From: Paragonimus skrjabini miyazakii
Taxonomy: Eukaryota > Platyhelminthes > Trematoda > Plagiorchiida > Troglotrematidae
Reading direction: 5' to 3'
NCBI GenBank assembly: GCA_014338405.1
Contig: JTDE01001492.1
Location: 60,761-124,760 of the forward strand
Length of the DNA stretch: 64,000 nucleotides
Below, piece after piece: positions 11,653 through 25,163 of the stretch; positions within the stretch are counted from its first letter, which is position 1, and each line of letters starts with the position of its first letter. The translations under genes were made by a program, and so were the position numbers. The notes beneath the pieces were generated by a model. The model made no database searches, had not been told where the DNA came from, and was given only the letters and a program-made list of their open reading frames with translations.

Positions 11653-13158
11653 GCATGTCTTCTTTCTTCACATATAAACTTAATTAAATTGCTTTTCATT
11701 ACGAAAAATTTGTATGAGATTTTCCAAAACGCACTCATGACAAATAAGTCTACCGATAACAGAAAAACAATTTCTCTTTCGAAGCTGCCATTGGCTGTAA
11801 GCATGCGGTTGACAATATCAATACAATATACAATTAGTAGCAGTTTCTTCCAGCAGCTATAATTGCATATGGGATGAATTCCACTGGACGAATCAAAACA
11901 AGTTATTCTCTGTTGGCAAAACCGTTGAGTATGTTTCTCCGGAAACAAACGGTCAGTAAAGTAGTTTTATTCGTAAGAAGGTTGGCTGACAAAACTTCGT
12001 TACTTTTGCCGTTAATCTACAAAATTTTGAACAATAACATAGTTACCAAAGCTCGCAAATTCTGGCTTTTCTGTCTATGTGTATAGACACCTCACTCAGC
12101 TCCACACTTCGTCTTTCTATAGCACACTTTGAAGAATGGTCGGTAACATCAAATTTACCAGAGTATCTAATAATTTTTGAGAAAAATAATGTGGTGTTTT
12201 GTAGATTAGGAATAACTTAATATTGTAGGTTACAGAATTGCTTAGACGCGTTATTTTGACAGCCGTCCCTAACTACCAGACGCAATTTTTTGTTTCATTC
12301 AAGAAGATCGCAAAAATTAAATGTCAAAGAAATACAATCGCTCTTCAGCTACTTTGTTGCAAATTTACCAGCTTATAATTCGTTGGTACTGTCTGAGCAA
12401 ACCGCCACATGGCGCCACCAACATTAGGTTTTGTTACTCCGTTCTTGATAAAGTCGATGAAGTGTACAACACGAACTTTTCTGATATACAATTGCATGAT
12501 CCTGTGTGAACAAACGTCGGTGCGTTTCATCTTCTATTTAACTAAAATGGAAACTGGCAAGCTGCATCAGCCACAGAGGCCCTACCTCTGTGGCTTAAGT
12601 TGTTGAACAGTATTATTAATAAATCAAACGTCTTCAATTATCTATATTCAATACCGTTAAATGCTACTTGCAGTTAATGTTCACGCGGTTAACTTATGAT
12701 CAGATATTCGCAGTTCAAATGGTCGAATATAAAAGTCAAGGTGGCCCAAAGTTTAAACATCACAGTCAAGTCTAGTGCGTTTGGAATGTCACTTTCTGAA
12801 CTAGTTATGCAAAATGTATTTGCAAGATTTCATTTTCATCAATCAGTTGGCTAACCTTTGTTTAAGTCGATGTTCTACATTATCGAAACATGTACAACAC
12901 CGTCAACACGACAAACTTCGATCTGGCGTGTAATTTTGGCTATTTTCTTCGGAATAAATGAGAAAAAAGATAAGGCGGCTCTGTTTTGTCTGAAAGCAGC
13001 AAAAAACCTGTGATGGCTAAACATAAACAGAATTCACTTTCAAACCAGTGTTGAAGTGACACTGCTCATGTATTTGCAGCTTACAGCAGTATCTCTCTGA
13101 GTTTCGTTATATGGCGAATTGGTTTATGCTTAAATAAGCAAATAACCTTCCAACTCAC

Positions 13159-13404
13159 TTTGAACAGTGTATTGAGTGGGTCTAGATAGTAATTCACTTG
13201 AGCATTGCTGCCAATGTCGCAGTCGGTCGCTTTGACGTGACCAATGACGTATGTGGAATTCGCGGTAACAGGAAGTTCCTCTTCGATTGAAAAATGATAG
13301 ACGTTTTGTGTGAAATTTGGTGCACAGTCGTTCACGTCGATTAGTGCAACTTCCACTTTGACATAGCTAGACAGCCGTGGAGATCCTGAGTCATGGGCTA
13401 TGAC
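13159..13404 (-). CDS. Protocadherin exon 3: end of EC5 and first half of EC6
   Basis: Encodes residues 593-674. It opens with VIAHDSGSPRLSSY, the canonical A.DxG strand that completes EC5, then the linker DVNDC (615-619), where the usual last Asn is replaced by Cys. EC6 begins with an N-terminal strand and a two-residue Glu motif, followed by TDCDIGSNAQ as the DxD calcium site. The acceptor follows a run ending in ttccag at 13405, the donor is GTGAGT at 13158. The 246-base exon is 82 codons, phase 0 on both sides. Confidence 0.9.
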
Positions 13405-16400
13405 CTGGAAGTTGTTTCAAAATGATTAGAATAAGCTTCAACAAGGAAACTTAAGAGTGAGACATATAAGTAAACGAAAAATGACGTTTTGTAACCTGCG
13501 TTTATGAAACAATCAGAGAGCAATAGTATTAAAGGTACATTTGTGCCAGTTATCTAAAACTACCTCATAAACATTTTAACGTTCTAAATGCATTTTTATA
13601 TGTGAAAATAATAAACTACTTGCTTGCATGTTATATCTTGTACCTTGGAATCAGTGGTGTTCACCGTTCTATGCAAATGCCGACGGTATTTCAAGCAAAA
13701 GCCATTAAACTCAGTCCAATCAGAAGTCTTGGATGAATCATGATGTACAATGACTTAAGCCGTTAGTGCATTTTGTCAGCAATTTCCAAAAGCACCCGCC
13801 GGTCTGGTGGGCGTCATTGGTTATTGGGTATGCTTACCCAGAATCCAGAAGTTACCTGCACTGTTAGGCTGCAGACTACATTGAGTCTGAGATATACGGT
13901 AAATTCTTTCATGTATGAGTTTTTAGTTTATACTTAATGCTTTTGTCGTCCATATAACAGGATGTGGTTGACGTTCACGGGGTACTCGTAATTGATGGGT
14001 AGTAACAATCACAACGCTGGTTTCGTTCTTTTAAAAAACTGTGACCACTGGGCACATAGTACTTGTGGCCGTAATGTTTTACGTTAACGAATAATTGCAA
14101 GTACATGGAAGTACCAAAGAAAACTCATGCGGTAAGAATAAAAATGTCGGTTTTTGACAGTTCACTTTTACATCTGTAATATTATTCACAGCGGCATTCA
14201 ATGTGATGAGAATACCGGTCGGACTTTATAAAGTGGAGCTTCACAACCAGACTATTTTCGGTGTTCTAGTTTTTCAGTTAAGCTATGCTCGCATTTCGGT
14301 TGTAGCTAGATAGTTAGTCACTCAGCAAGTCTACCTAAGACCAAGATAAACAAAGCGCCTGAAAAAATCGCTTAGGGCTACATTCAGTTTTATCCGTTGA
14401 CCCGATTCAATCAGATTAGACAGTGCAGAATGTTCTTAGATGAACAGTGTTTGGTGTTCTCCTTGAAGACCACAGAAAACTCCAACCATTTAAAAAATTT
14501 TCACCTTATGCCATCCTGGTTCGGGTAGGCAGAAATAGGACGTTTAAGTGATCGTGCTCCACCGTGCTGTAGCCAGTGGAGTATGTGGAAGGATGGTGTT
14601 CAGCTGTAGCAGAGGCTCTGGTGATTGTCCTTTCTAGTCTGTCAGTTAATCGATTTCCAACACTGCCACTGCCAGACTGCGTTTTTTGCTCCAGGCACTT
14701 TTGGTGAATTTCAGGCTTCTAACGTACCACAACTATGAAGCGTTGTGAGTGAGCACTTTACTTAAAATGTGTTGCCTACAAATGTGTACACTTTAACTAA
14801 CGTATCAACTGAACCAAACTTCATGCTCAAAAACTATAAGCTAAAACACTTAACTACTGATGTTGCCACCTCGCTTGTTGATGAAACGTTTGTAACCCAA
14901 ATGCCAAGCTCGGCGAACACACCAATATCAAAATCATCAAATCAACCTACGAACAACACCATCACTTTCCACAACTATCCGAAATATTATGTGATTTTTC
15001 ATTTGCACGTATATCCACAGCTGTGAGGATGTTTGGGGATGTTTCTTTTGATGAATGCTACATTTGTAGGCTTCTGCAAGTGAGCATTTAGGAAAGAAAA
15101 CTGATATTATACTTCCCGCATCACAGTGAAGTATGGGTAGGACTGAGAACAGTTGAAATTTTGGAGGTTGCTGCTGGAATTAATAAAGATGAGAATGTTA
15201 TCCGCGTACTCACAGAGATGAATAAATTCCCACAAGACAGATAAGAACATTATGCGTTTGCCAGTTTCTCATCGGTTTGGTACAACGTTGGATGGCGACA
15301 AAAACACAGACGGTTCATATGAGAATGAGCCACTTTAAATTTAATACCGATATACAAAAACATGTTGAGATACACGCAAGCGTTTTTAAATGACATTCAC
15401 TGTTTCCAGAAACGTTGTGCTAATGAACAATAAAACCACGTATAAGAGAGATCTCTGTAATGAAGTAATATCAATAGCACGTGTGAAAATGACGAAATGT
15501 AAGTTAACACAGGTAAAGGAGTCGGTTAATTTAAAGCGGGTCCAAACATTGATAAATGGATTGAGAATAACACACCGCTATAAGCAAGTCGTAATACTGT
15601 ACGTTTAAACCACCTCGGGTGGCCTTCCTCAAGAGTGCTGTAATCGAAATCATACTTTCAATCCATTCATCCATAACATACTAAACACGACGCTCAAACT
15701 ATTTGACTTCATTCGTACGAATTTTGAGGCGGATATCATACAGCTGATTACTAATCGAGTCAGTTGGGTCCAAACATCCTTATTAATCATTCAATGTTTC
15801 AACAGTAAACTGAATTATCAAGGTAAATATTATTCAAATCTAGACATCAGAGTTACAGACTTCAAGTAACCTGTATGTGACGGACCCTCTGACTGTCTAC
15901 AACCTTCTTTGTTTTTAGTCCAAGGGATATCTTGAAGAAATTTCACATTCTATCATTATAATTTCATATACCTCAGGATGTATCAGCAGAGACCCGTTTC
16001 CCCGTATGACCTTCTTCCCGTTATCTCACTCATTATTCTTACAGTCACAGTACCGCATGATATGCCGCAGTATTACGACTGATTACATTAGTTCACGCTG
16101 AATTCCTAAACGGTGGTCAATCCCAAAGATTCTTCGATCACTATGTAACTGTGGCAAAACGTTACATCACTTTCTGAAAGTTATTAAGTATTTTTCACAT
16201 TACTTCACGCGATTCAAGCACAGCTGACCGAATAACGTGAATATTCTGCAGAGATACTGAATCTTTCTAAATGTGCAACGTATTACCTAGTATTCACAAA
16301 GTTCCTCGTTTCCATTCAAGCAAAGGTTAAATATAGAGATTATTGACGATGTAATACACGGTCGTTTGAGGGGTTAAACCTAATTCGTGTTCGAAGTCCA

Positions 16401-16654
16401 AGTTCAAAAGTGATGTTACTGAAAAGCGTAAAGTAATGAGTTTAATTGGTGCATTTATTTCATGTACCAGGTTCTTTGCAAATGTGTTACTAGGAAATAA
16501 CCATGAATTGTCTTCAGCAAGAAACAGAATTCTACAAAAAGCGAGATATATCTACACGGTTTTACTTTGGTATATTTTGCTCCCTGGAACTAAATCAAAT
16601 TATTCAACGCCAATAGTTTAACAGACGTTTCAGTACTATAACTCACTCCCTTAC
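13405..16654 (-). other. Intron 2 of the protocadherin gene
   Basis: Begins GTAAGG at 16654 and ends ttccag at 13405. I see no mobile element or RNA gene. Short frames at 14769-15026 and 15390-15608 (plus) match nothing I know. Confidence 0.8.
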
Positions 16655-16858
16655 CATGAAATGATATCCTTCGGGTTGACTTTCTCTATCTAGTGGTAGA
16701 CGAGCACTCAGTTCGCCGTTAGAATTGACGATGAACGGATTTGCTTCGTGAATCTGCGGCCATTCGATGATGTAAGTGATTTGCGCATTCAAGCCAAAAT
16801 CAGCATCATATGCAGTAACTGAACCAATAACTTGTCCGGCAGTGTTTCCTTCTGATGT
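16655..16858 (-). CDS. Protocadherin exon 2: most of EC5
   Basis: Encodes residues 525-592. The reading frame gives the start of EC5 with TSEGNTAGQVIG, then the calcium-site motif YDADFGLNAQ, and the LDRE motif near its end, finishing at GYHFM. The acceptor is an AG at 16860-16859 after a weak pyrimidine tract; the donor GTAAGG starts at 16654. Exon 1 ends HYSFQ and this exon continues directly into the expected beta strand, so no exon seems to be missing between them. The length of 204 bases is 68 codons, phase 0 at both ends. No long methionine-initiated frame marks this exon; it was found by reading the minus strand for the missing half of EC5. Confidence 0.88.
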
Positions 16859-17579
16859 CTTATGGAAAAAACAGGAAATGTGTAGAATCTTTAGATATGG
16901 AAACGCAAAAAATGCCTATGAATTAGTTACTGGGAGCTATATTAACATTTGTGCGAAAACGTCTGAAGGAATTTCTATGTTGATTGGGAAGTCACTCAAA
17001 TAACGCAGCCACCCAAAGGTGAAAAAAATACAGCTGCCCATTGAATTATTAAAACAAACACCAGTTGAGATAAATTAACCTTGATATTCGTTTTGTCGTC
17101 AGTGAAAACAGTTTTTTATGAAATAGTTTGAGTTATAAATTACTGAAACTTACGTGTTTAGTTACTTAAATGTGGGTGACAAGAAGATAGTAGAGAATTA
17201 AACCATTTAAAGGTCTACTCTTCAGAATGTTATGTTTTGAATAAGCGAAGTTTCATAGGTGTCCAGTATTCAAACACTAAAAGGCGTGATCTTCAAATTT
17301 TCACTGCACATACCCGGATATCAGCGCGGATTGGAACAGTGTTTTAAGCAGAAATATAGGTGGAAATTAAAATTACTTAAAGCGAATAAAATAAGGCAAT
17401 TAACCCTGTATCTGAAATGACTTTTTAAGTAATTACCATTCATATATTACTGGGTAATTTGGCAGATTTAATTATTCAGATTAGACAAAGTTTTGAAGCC
17501 AAACCCCTAATTTTTCACAGTTTGGTCCCATTCGTATACTGTTTATTGGAGATATACTAGAAAAGGTCCGATTTCGAGA

Positions 17580-17665
17580 ACTCTGGACTTTGGTTGGATG
17601 TGAACGAGTGAGAGAAAGAGTATGCCAAGATGCGGCACGGGCTTTACCAACTGAGCCATAATGCT
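17580..17665 (-). repeat. tRNA-like SINE head
   Basis: Minus strand has a perfect tRNA box A, TGGCTCAGTTGG, at 17658-17647 followed by GTAAAGC. The matching box B some 50-60 bases on (GTTCTCGAAATC) is degraded. Structure suggests a decayed tRNA-derived SINE rather than a tRNA gene. Confidence 0.4.
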
Positions 17666-17889
17666 AACCCAAATCCAACAGAATGCTCAGATTTTCCAGG
17701 GCTGGGTCTCTTCTAAAGTATTGTCTTTCGAACTACTTTAATAACACGGATTGAACACCCGTCCGTTATGTTGGTAGATTCCACCGTGAACTCACTGAGA
17801 AACCATGCATAGGCAGTCAATCTCCTGGATCTTTTGATGAATTCCATAAGACAAAATGGGTTCGGTGGGTATTTTGAAGAGAATATGGA

Positions 17890-17985
17890 ACTTCTAAGCT
17901 TTTAACATAGCTTATCAGACCAGCTGTTGGAACACTTGCCACTTTTTAGCAAGCTGTTTATGTCGTCGGTTCAAATCCAGCCAAA
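17890..17985 (+). repeat. tRNA-like SINE head
   Basis: Plus strand has a good box B, GGTTCAAATCC, at 17968-17978, with a box A-like AGCTGTTGGAACAC about 45 bases before it. The bases before it (from about 17810) weakly resemble those before the tRNA-like segment at 32307, so both may be one old SINE family. Confidence 0.4.
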
Positions 17986-20900
17986 GGCCAGAATTTTTTC
18001 TTAAATTTTTCTAATTTATCAAATCTGTTAAACCACCTCCCAGCAGTATAATAATAATGACACTCAAACTAGCAAGAATACAGGTGTTCACAACCCCAGT
18101 CTTCAGCCATCACCTTTATCAATCACTAACTGGTCATCAGAGAGAAATAAGTGATAAGTTAGGCAGCAACCGAAGTTTTCGTTTTGTCGATAAACGTACG
18201 TGGAGCGAAATAATATTTGTTCAAGTGGTTTACAAAATTATTTTGACTGTCAACCTCTTAAATGTAACAGATGGATCAGGTTTCTTACTTGCAGTAAGTC
18301 GTACAAGTTTTGGCAAACCATTTGGCTGAACGCTGCCTTGCAACATTTCTATAATTGATGAATGCAAAATCTTTGGCTAAATGAGTTATGTTCCGAAGGA
18401 ATTAAATAGGTTATCTCTGTTACTTTCACTAATACTGATTCAACTACATAATGTAACGACTGATTTAGTTTCTAGAGAAGGTTAATCTGAGCTTTTGTTG
18501 TTATGAGTAAAGTCTGCGCAACCAGTTTTATTCGTTCTATCGCGTAATTTGCAGGCAAGAGATGGCACAAGCCTCAGGACGACAGCAGCATAGTAGGCTT
18601 TTTTCTTTCAGCAGTTCATGATGAATCCACACGGGTACTTTGTGCGCTTTGCCCTGAGACGGACGTGGAACGGTTAATCGTAATTCAGACTGTTGGTTGC
18701 GGTCTGATGTGTCGTCCAACGTATGATATGGAGGTGGTATGGGTTCTCAATATGTCATTTTCAGTGTAACCAGAACGTCCAAAGTCGTTTAGGTAAATAA
18801 CACGCAGGCAGGTTGTCATATTCCGCCGTTGATACAACGTATAACAAGTAAATCAATTTCAAGAACGGATGGTGCCAGTTATAGAGTGTACTGAGGTTAG
18901 TACCAGTGTTAATATGACATTCCTACATCCCCTCAACCTATAACATCCTTCCTTCCTTATCTAAACTGCTAATAATTCGTTCATTACAGCATCTTTACTG
19001 GTTTCAACTAAGGGGTCAAAAATGGCTTTATTCTGAATGGAAAACTCCTGCCTGTACAAACTGTTACAGATCGATGTAAAAAACTTGCATCCACCATTCC
19101 GCATGCTCGGATAGCGTATTGCAACTGAATGTCAGGTTTCTAATGACGCCACATTTTCTGAATAACGTCTCAAAGGTTCATAGTTTACAACCATCACTTA
19201 CAGGATTATTGAACTACAACGAATTTATTCTAAGTTACTCATCCTGTAGTCGCAATAAATAAAAGCAACTTTTAACCGTACCCTCGTTGAATAGCAAGAA
19301 GCAACAACCGCAACAGGGAAGAACACAAAAGCATTCGTCAAACAAACGTGTGACTACTCAGCCCAACTTTCAAACCCAGTGGAATAACTTGTTTTTTTAG
19401 CCCTCCAAAGTACTGATCTATTCAGAAAGCTGATGGTTCGTCCTAACGTGAAACTGCTAACCCAACATGAAAAGCGTCTACCTGCACAATGTTCACACGA
19501 CTGATAAGCATTTCGTCTCACTGATTGAGTACAACTTTGCAGACGGTAGGACTGCTGTCGTACTTGATTATTCCTAAATACTACCTCAGTAACACAACCA
19601 CTGGCACTTGCCGTTAAAATGTGTTTCTACTGTATTCAGAAGTTTCAGTGTCAGCCTGAAAATTGGTCCAGGCCTGTTATTGTCATGTCCAGCGGTTCTT
19701 GCACATTAGTAGTAAATAAAGAAGGATTCGCTCTTTATCGACTCCAGGACGCACTGGACCACTGCACTGCATCCGGGGGTCGACCGGAATGTCTGAGGCA
19801 ACCGTCAGCTCTTCCTTTAAAGCGGAAGGGCCCGTTCATGCTATATCCAATATAACATTAGCCCAACACATAACAAATTTCCGTAGGGAAACTAGCTTTG
19901 CACGGTCAGTCTCCCATTACTCTGGCTAAGTCCTCGATATCTTCTGGGAAATCCAGAGCGTCCTCACTCTCGGATGGCTGCGCCCAAAAAATTCGCCTGC
20001 TGATCATGACACCAGTTATGTTGGTCGCAAACCAGACGGGGTCAGAGAAATGGTTCACTGCCGGATGTCCTCTACGAGGTATATGAAACTACAGAAACAC
20101 TTGTTTACACGGCTAAAATCTCTCTACGTTCATTATCGGTATTGAGGAGCCAAGCTCTTTGTTGACGCTTCCTGCACGGTGTATATACACAATTTCAGTC
20201 ATCGAGGCTAGTTTCTGACCTTCTTGGAGTGTGCTGTTCCTTTCAGTTTGCACCATATCACGCATCTGCGGCGCTGTATCTTTTGAAACGCTAGCACTAC
20301 CTGACATGAATTGGATGAACGAGTCTTTATGGTTATGTTACAGGTGAAAAAAGCTTATTGGTAAATGTTTCACAAAGTTGCTAGAACGACAGTACAGCAT
20401 GTTCACGGTCTACGGTGGCAGCTGACTCAACAGACCTGCGAGGAGGTAAACGCCCAATTGTTTACTCGTCCTACAAAGAGTATAGAATATGTGTAGACAT
20501 AATATGTCAAAAATTTGGTGCCGCTTTTGCGATTCGCTCTGTAGGCTTGAATCTAAATTGCTGTAAAGCTTGACAACATTGTCAACGTTTCCACGTACCA
20601 CTTTTCATAAGAAGGTCTCTCACATATTTTGTGGAAGAAAGAAGATAGTTTTTAATTGTACAGTACGCCATGGCTAAGCCTAAGGGATGACATGTAACCA
20701 TATTCCACTAGAGGTTTTGTGAGCAGTTATCCATGAATAATTCAAGATATAGACCATTAAGGTTTTTTCATATAAAAATTTTAATATAATAATCTTGTAC
20801 AACATGACAAGAACTATACAGCCTTCGCCACAAAAGATTCATTCAGCTTTGTTGTTCGCCTAGCGCTGAATGAAGTGAACAAGGAAGTCAGTAGTTGTCG

Positions 20901-23900
20901 ATCGGAATGTTCAACAGGCGATTTGGAATGCGTCAACTGTTTGATGAGGGTAAATGTCTATGTTGACAGAGGATCTCTCATTGACTTGTGGGTACACAGT
21001 CTGTTCTGTCTTAGATTCCTTTTGGAAGAGGTTATAGCCACACCTCGACAGTCTGTTATTTGTCCTGTTTCATGCATTTATGACTTTAGTCCGCATCCAT
21101 CACAAGCACAAATGGGTACATTTTATTAAAAAACAAAACATCTATCGGATCTACTGTAGCATCAGTCAGTTTCATGAAATTGACGTCTAATAAGACAAAG
21201 TTCATCTTTGCGCAGGTCGTTCGCAGTGCTTTGACAACTCAACGGCTGGTAGTTCTAATTAATGTTTCACGAACGAGCATGTTAAACACAGGTTTTTAGT
21301 ATCGATGGCAAAGGAATTTTGCACCGAGTCAAACTATGAAATTTTTACTTTATAACCTACATTATTTATTCCACTTAAAAGTGAATATTCAGTCAGCAAA
21401 GCAGTTTCTTCAAAATTCTTAAACCTATGAATGTAGCAGTAAATAATTTACTAACTATGCTACCTGAATTTTTTAAAGAGTAGCAAACGATAATCTAGGA
21501 GTTGTTTTAGCCGCAAAATGTCTGAAACTACGGGTGTATTTGCTGTGTAGCATATCAAAACCGGCGGTCTTCGGCAGCCCTTGCTGTTTGAAGACATTCT
21601 CTAGACTTGTTTCCACGCGACCGAACGTTTGATGGTCGGTGCGCGGCACACCATTTTATGGATTCTAAGGCACAACTCAACTACACATTACTCATGGTTT
21701 TAATTGGATTCATATTTAGGTGCAAAAAATGGTATAGTCACAAAATGCTTAATTGGGTGTACCATTAGTAATAAGATTCTTGAGCCCAGATTTGCGACTA
21801 ATACCACAAGCAAGAGTAGACAAACCAGAATCACATAGGGTAAGCACAACTTGAACAGGTCATTCTTAAAACCACAGTGATATAAACGAAACTTTCCGAT
21901 AAAATGAACATCCGCAGTCAAGCCGAAAGCATTCGGACCAACAGCCCTTCATCATATTACAGTAATTAAACGTTGATCACTTGAGCAACTTATACACGTT
22001 AAATTATTGATCTGCTTTTCGCTTTGGTGAATGGTTAGGACATCCCCTGAACAGTCTGAAATTATAAAAGCTGAGCTTGATGTCTTCAAGCTGAACCCCC
22101 TGCTTGCAGAAAGTTCTGCATCTCAGCTGGCTATAATGTCGTTTACTTTCAGAAAAAATGTAAAAAATCCATTCGTGAGGTTTGACTTTTATGGAGGATT
22201 GTTTTTTTAGTGTTTACGTTTAAAGAGCCTTTGTGGACCAGGCTGCTAGTTTTATCAGAGCAAATAACGTGTTATTTTTGTTTTGGGTTTCACATAATTT
22301 TTCACGTGGGTATAACTACATCGCCTCAAGTTCCGGATGCTGTTGTTTCGAATATGTCAGGCCAAACTGATAATCGTCTAGTTTATGTAGTATAACCAAC
22401 CGCCAGCTCAACAGAACAGTTGCAGACAGCCATAGCATAGATGGGTTACTTTGGCACCAATAATCTACAAAACAATAATTTGGAAAAGGCACGTCCAACT
22501 GGAAATGGTGTTGACTAGCACTAGTGCAATCGTCACATCTTATCACATGCTAACCCTCAGTGAAAAGTTCTGAAATGGAAATAAAAATGGACATTGTCTA
22601 CTTCTAAACATAGCTGAAATGATAAGTTTTGAGAAAGATCACAGCATTCATCATGAGCAACCAGGTATCCCCTTACCCCATTTTTTTGCAACCACAAATT
22701 TATTAAGCAGGTTGTCGACCTCCCTGTGCAATATTATCTGCATAAGATCGTTTCAACGAACTTTGAGTATCGTTTGATATACAGGATGTCAAATCCACTT
22801 AAACTACATTTGAGTCGTACATTGTGGAGTAAATTGTTCTTGCAGCTTACAGTTACATTTCTATACCTAAGTGCAAACAGTTACTGAGCTTGTGCTAACC
22901 TGGAATAAAGTATTAAAAATCGGCGAGAGGAATTGAGATGAGTTACATTGATTAGTTGCTACGTTCACACTAAAGTAGCGCAGTCTTGAGAACAAACAAG
23001 CAATCACATTTTATTTTCCTTCAAGTTGCACATGAAAAAAGTTGACTTCAAGCCGACGTTCACTTTTTGGCTTAAGCGGTCGACCGCTCGAGATGAAAAC
23101 TGCCAGTCGTTTCTTTTGAATGCGGTAAGTCTATCAAACTTAATAAACATTACAATAGAATGCAAATCACCACATAGTGCGTCCGTCATATATGTTAAAT
23201 CTAATTAGGAGATGTAGTTTTAGGTTTGGTTTTGAACTTGGTTTCAGACTTTTTGTTCAGAAGATTCAGTAGGCAAACGACGTAATGAATAAAATCCCGT
23301 AAGTTAGACTTTGTACTTTGTTCACTTTTGACATATGCATTTATTCACAACCTGCATTGTTAATTGTGAACAAAAACATGAGGTAATAAATACCAAAAAA
23401 GTACAACTAATTGCAAAATAACTGCCTCTGACTGGGTGGAAATCATCCTGACCACCTCGTGAGCTCAAAGCATGTTTTTGACTTCATACATTGATTGATC
23501 TAAGACTTATCACGGTATGAATTTGCCAAGGCATTTCACTTTCAGGTTTCGGATTAATGGGTCTCGAAGTTTTTAGTGTCGTCGAGGCACAAACGACTGC
23601 TGGATTTGAATTCGGGTATATTAGTGTTATGTTACTTTTTCGAGTACGCATGTTATAGCGGCCACCACGAATCGGATATATATATATACGATATCTCTTA
23701 GGATAAAGATTTTTATATGCACGTGTATTAAAGTTTAGCTTTTTCAGGCTAAGAAACGAGAACGAAACCAAAGATTAGATTACAGGTAAGCAAGGAATTG
23801 ACCAAAAAGTTCACCAAAACTTTGGCCGAAAACATAGGAGGCTTTTGTAGTTACGGTAGGAATGTCTGTTGGGTGACATTTTTGTTTATGAGCGGCAAGC

Positions 23901-24749
23901 CGGAGTGATGGAATCTCCCAAAAAATGTACACTAATAGTGAGGGGATATTGTGTGCACAAGTTGACTATCCTGAAAGCATGTTCCAGTGCAACATTTGTT
24001 GAAGTTTCATCGCTCCTTGATTGAAATGTGCAAATCATCCCTTGTCGTGCATTTAGCCGATGCGGGACATTTGTTGATGTGAATTCATCCGACTAAATAC
24101 GTTACTGAGTTTAAGTCACATTTCCGCTGTTGCCGGGGCCATCACAAACTGTGTGAACATTTATTCCTTTGCGCATCAGATCGGTTCATGAAACCGTTGA
24201 ATTTGCTAAGACCTTCCATTATGAACCAAGGTGAAAAAAAACTGCGTAAATTTTTCACACAGTATTGCAGTTGTCTCTTTCTGTGTGATCTATGTAAAAA
24301 TGATTTTGCTGATAATGTTCACGTTCCAACTCTTGTTCACAAGTGCTTTTGGTTTACGTAATAACAAAGGGATACACTCATAAATATATGTATATATTTA
24401 TGTATATATGTGCGAGAAAAATTACTACCCCAGGAAGATGCTTTGTAAAAGCACATTGCTAATCGATTTTATTGGAAGTTCAAATGGCAGTAATTGGCAT
24501 TAATTACCACGAAATTTCCCTCACTCTGCAGCCCTATTCATGCATTATGCCTGTACTCATAACACAAACTTTATATGGGGGATCACAGAAACAAGTAAAG
24601 AGGACTGAAAGTATTATTTCACATCCTTAGGTTTTCAAAATGACTTTAGCTTATGTACTAACACTTTGCCAGAATTCGTAGGATTATTTCATATGTTCTA
24701 AAACACCAAACTTAGTCATACGGAGCTTTTCGAGCTGTATTATAATGAA

Positions 24750-24783
24750 TTTAAATATATATATCTATCGATATATATTTAAA
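24750..24783. repeat. AT-rich near-palindrome
   Basis: Arms of 14 bp, TTTAAATATATATC on the two strands, around a TATCGA centre with one extra TA. Probably a microsatellite that can form a cruciform. Confidence 0.7.
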
Positions 24784-25163
24784 CTGATAATGATATAACC
24801 CAAGCAGGCTTTTCCGAACTTGCATGCTTATGAATACATGTTTACTAAAAGTCGTTTATGAAAATTAAATCTTATAAGTCAAATGTACCAGTTTCATCAC
24901 TTTTGCCACTCAGTATGAACACGTGAAAAGAAATGACAAACTGAATGTGCACAGTATTTCATTATATGTGTAAACGGATAACGGTAAGTTTTTTCTAGTG
25001 TAGCTGATTAATAAGTTAATGTTACACAAAGTATTTCAGTTAGTTTCATATGGGTCTGGCATACTGAAAGTGCGTCAGGTGCAGACAACAAATATAACTC
25101 CAAGAAAACGGTTATCACAGAATATCTCGATGTTTTTAATTAAGAAGGTTAAAAGCGACCTAC

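Larger units (their letters stand above)
9900..13158 (-). other. Intron 3 of the protocadherin gene
   Basis: Begins GTGAGT at 13158 and ends tctcag at 9900. It contains the inverted Penelope pair at 10035-11652. A perfect 10-bp hairpin with a 5-base loop (GCCACAGAGG and its complement) lies at 12570-12594. Nothing else recognised. Confidence 0.8.
16859..25163 (-). other. Intron 1 of the protocadherin gene (8.3 kb)
   Basis: Begins GTAGGT at 25163 and ends ccataag at 16859. It holds two tRNA-like SINE heads (about 17580-17985), a near-perfect AT-rich palindrome at 24750-24783 and TA microsatellite runs near 23670 and 24385. The minus strand around 19900-20310 reads as a broken protein-like stretch I could not place. 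A long first intron is a common place for transcriptional control elements, but I see none directly. Confidence 0.8.

Noticed and set aside
18125..18150. CTGATGA-like strings outside the SINEs (also near 9424, 47070, 54823 and 58370)
   Set aside because: None is followed by a helix II and GAAA at hammerhead spacing.
19880..20310. Minus-strand protein-like stretch in intron 1 with an acidic block
   Set aside because: It has stops and a frame change and I could not match it to a retroelement domain or a cadherin exon.
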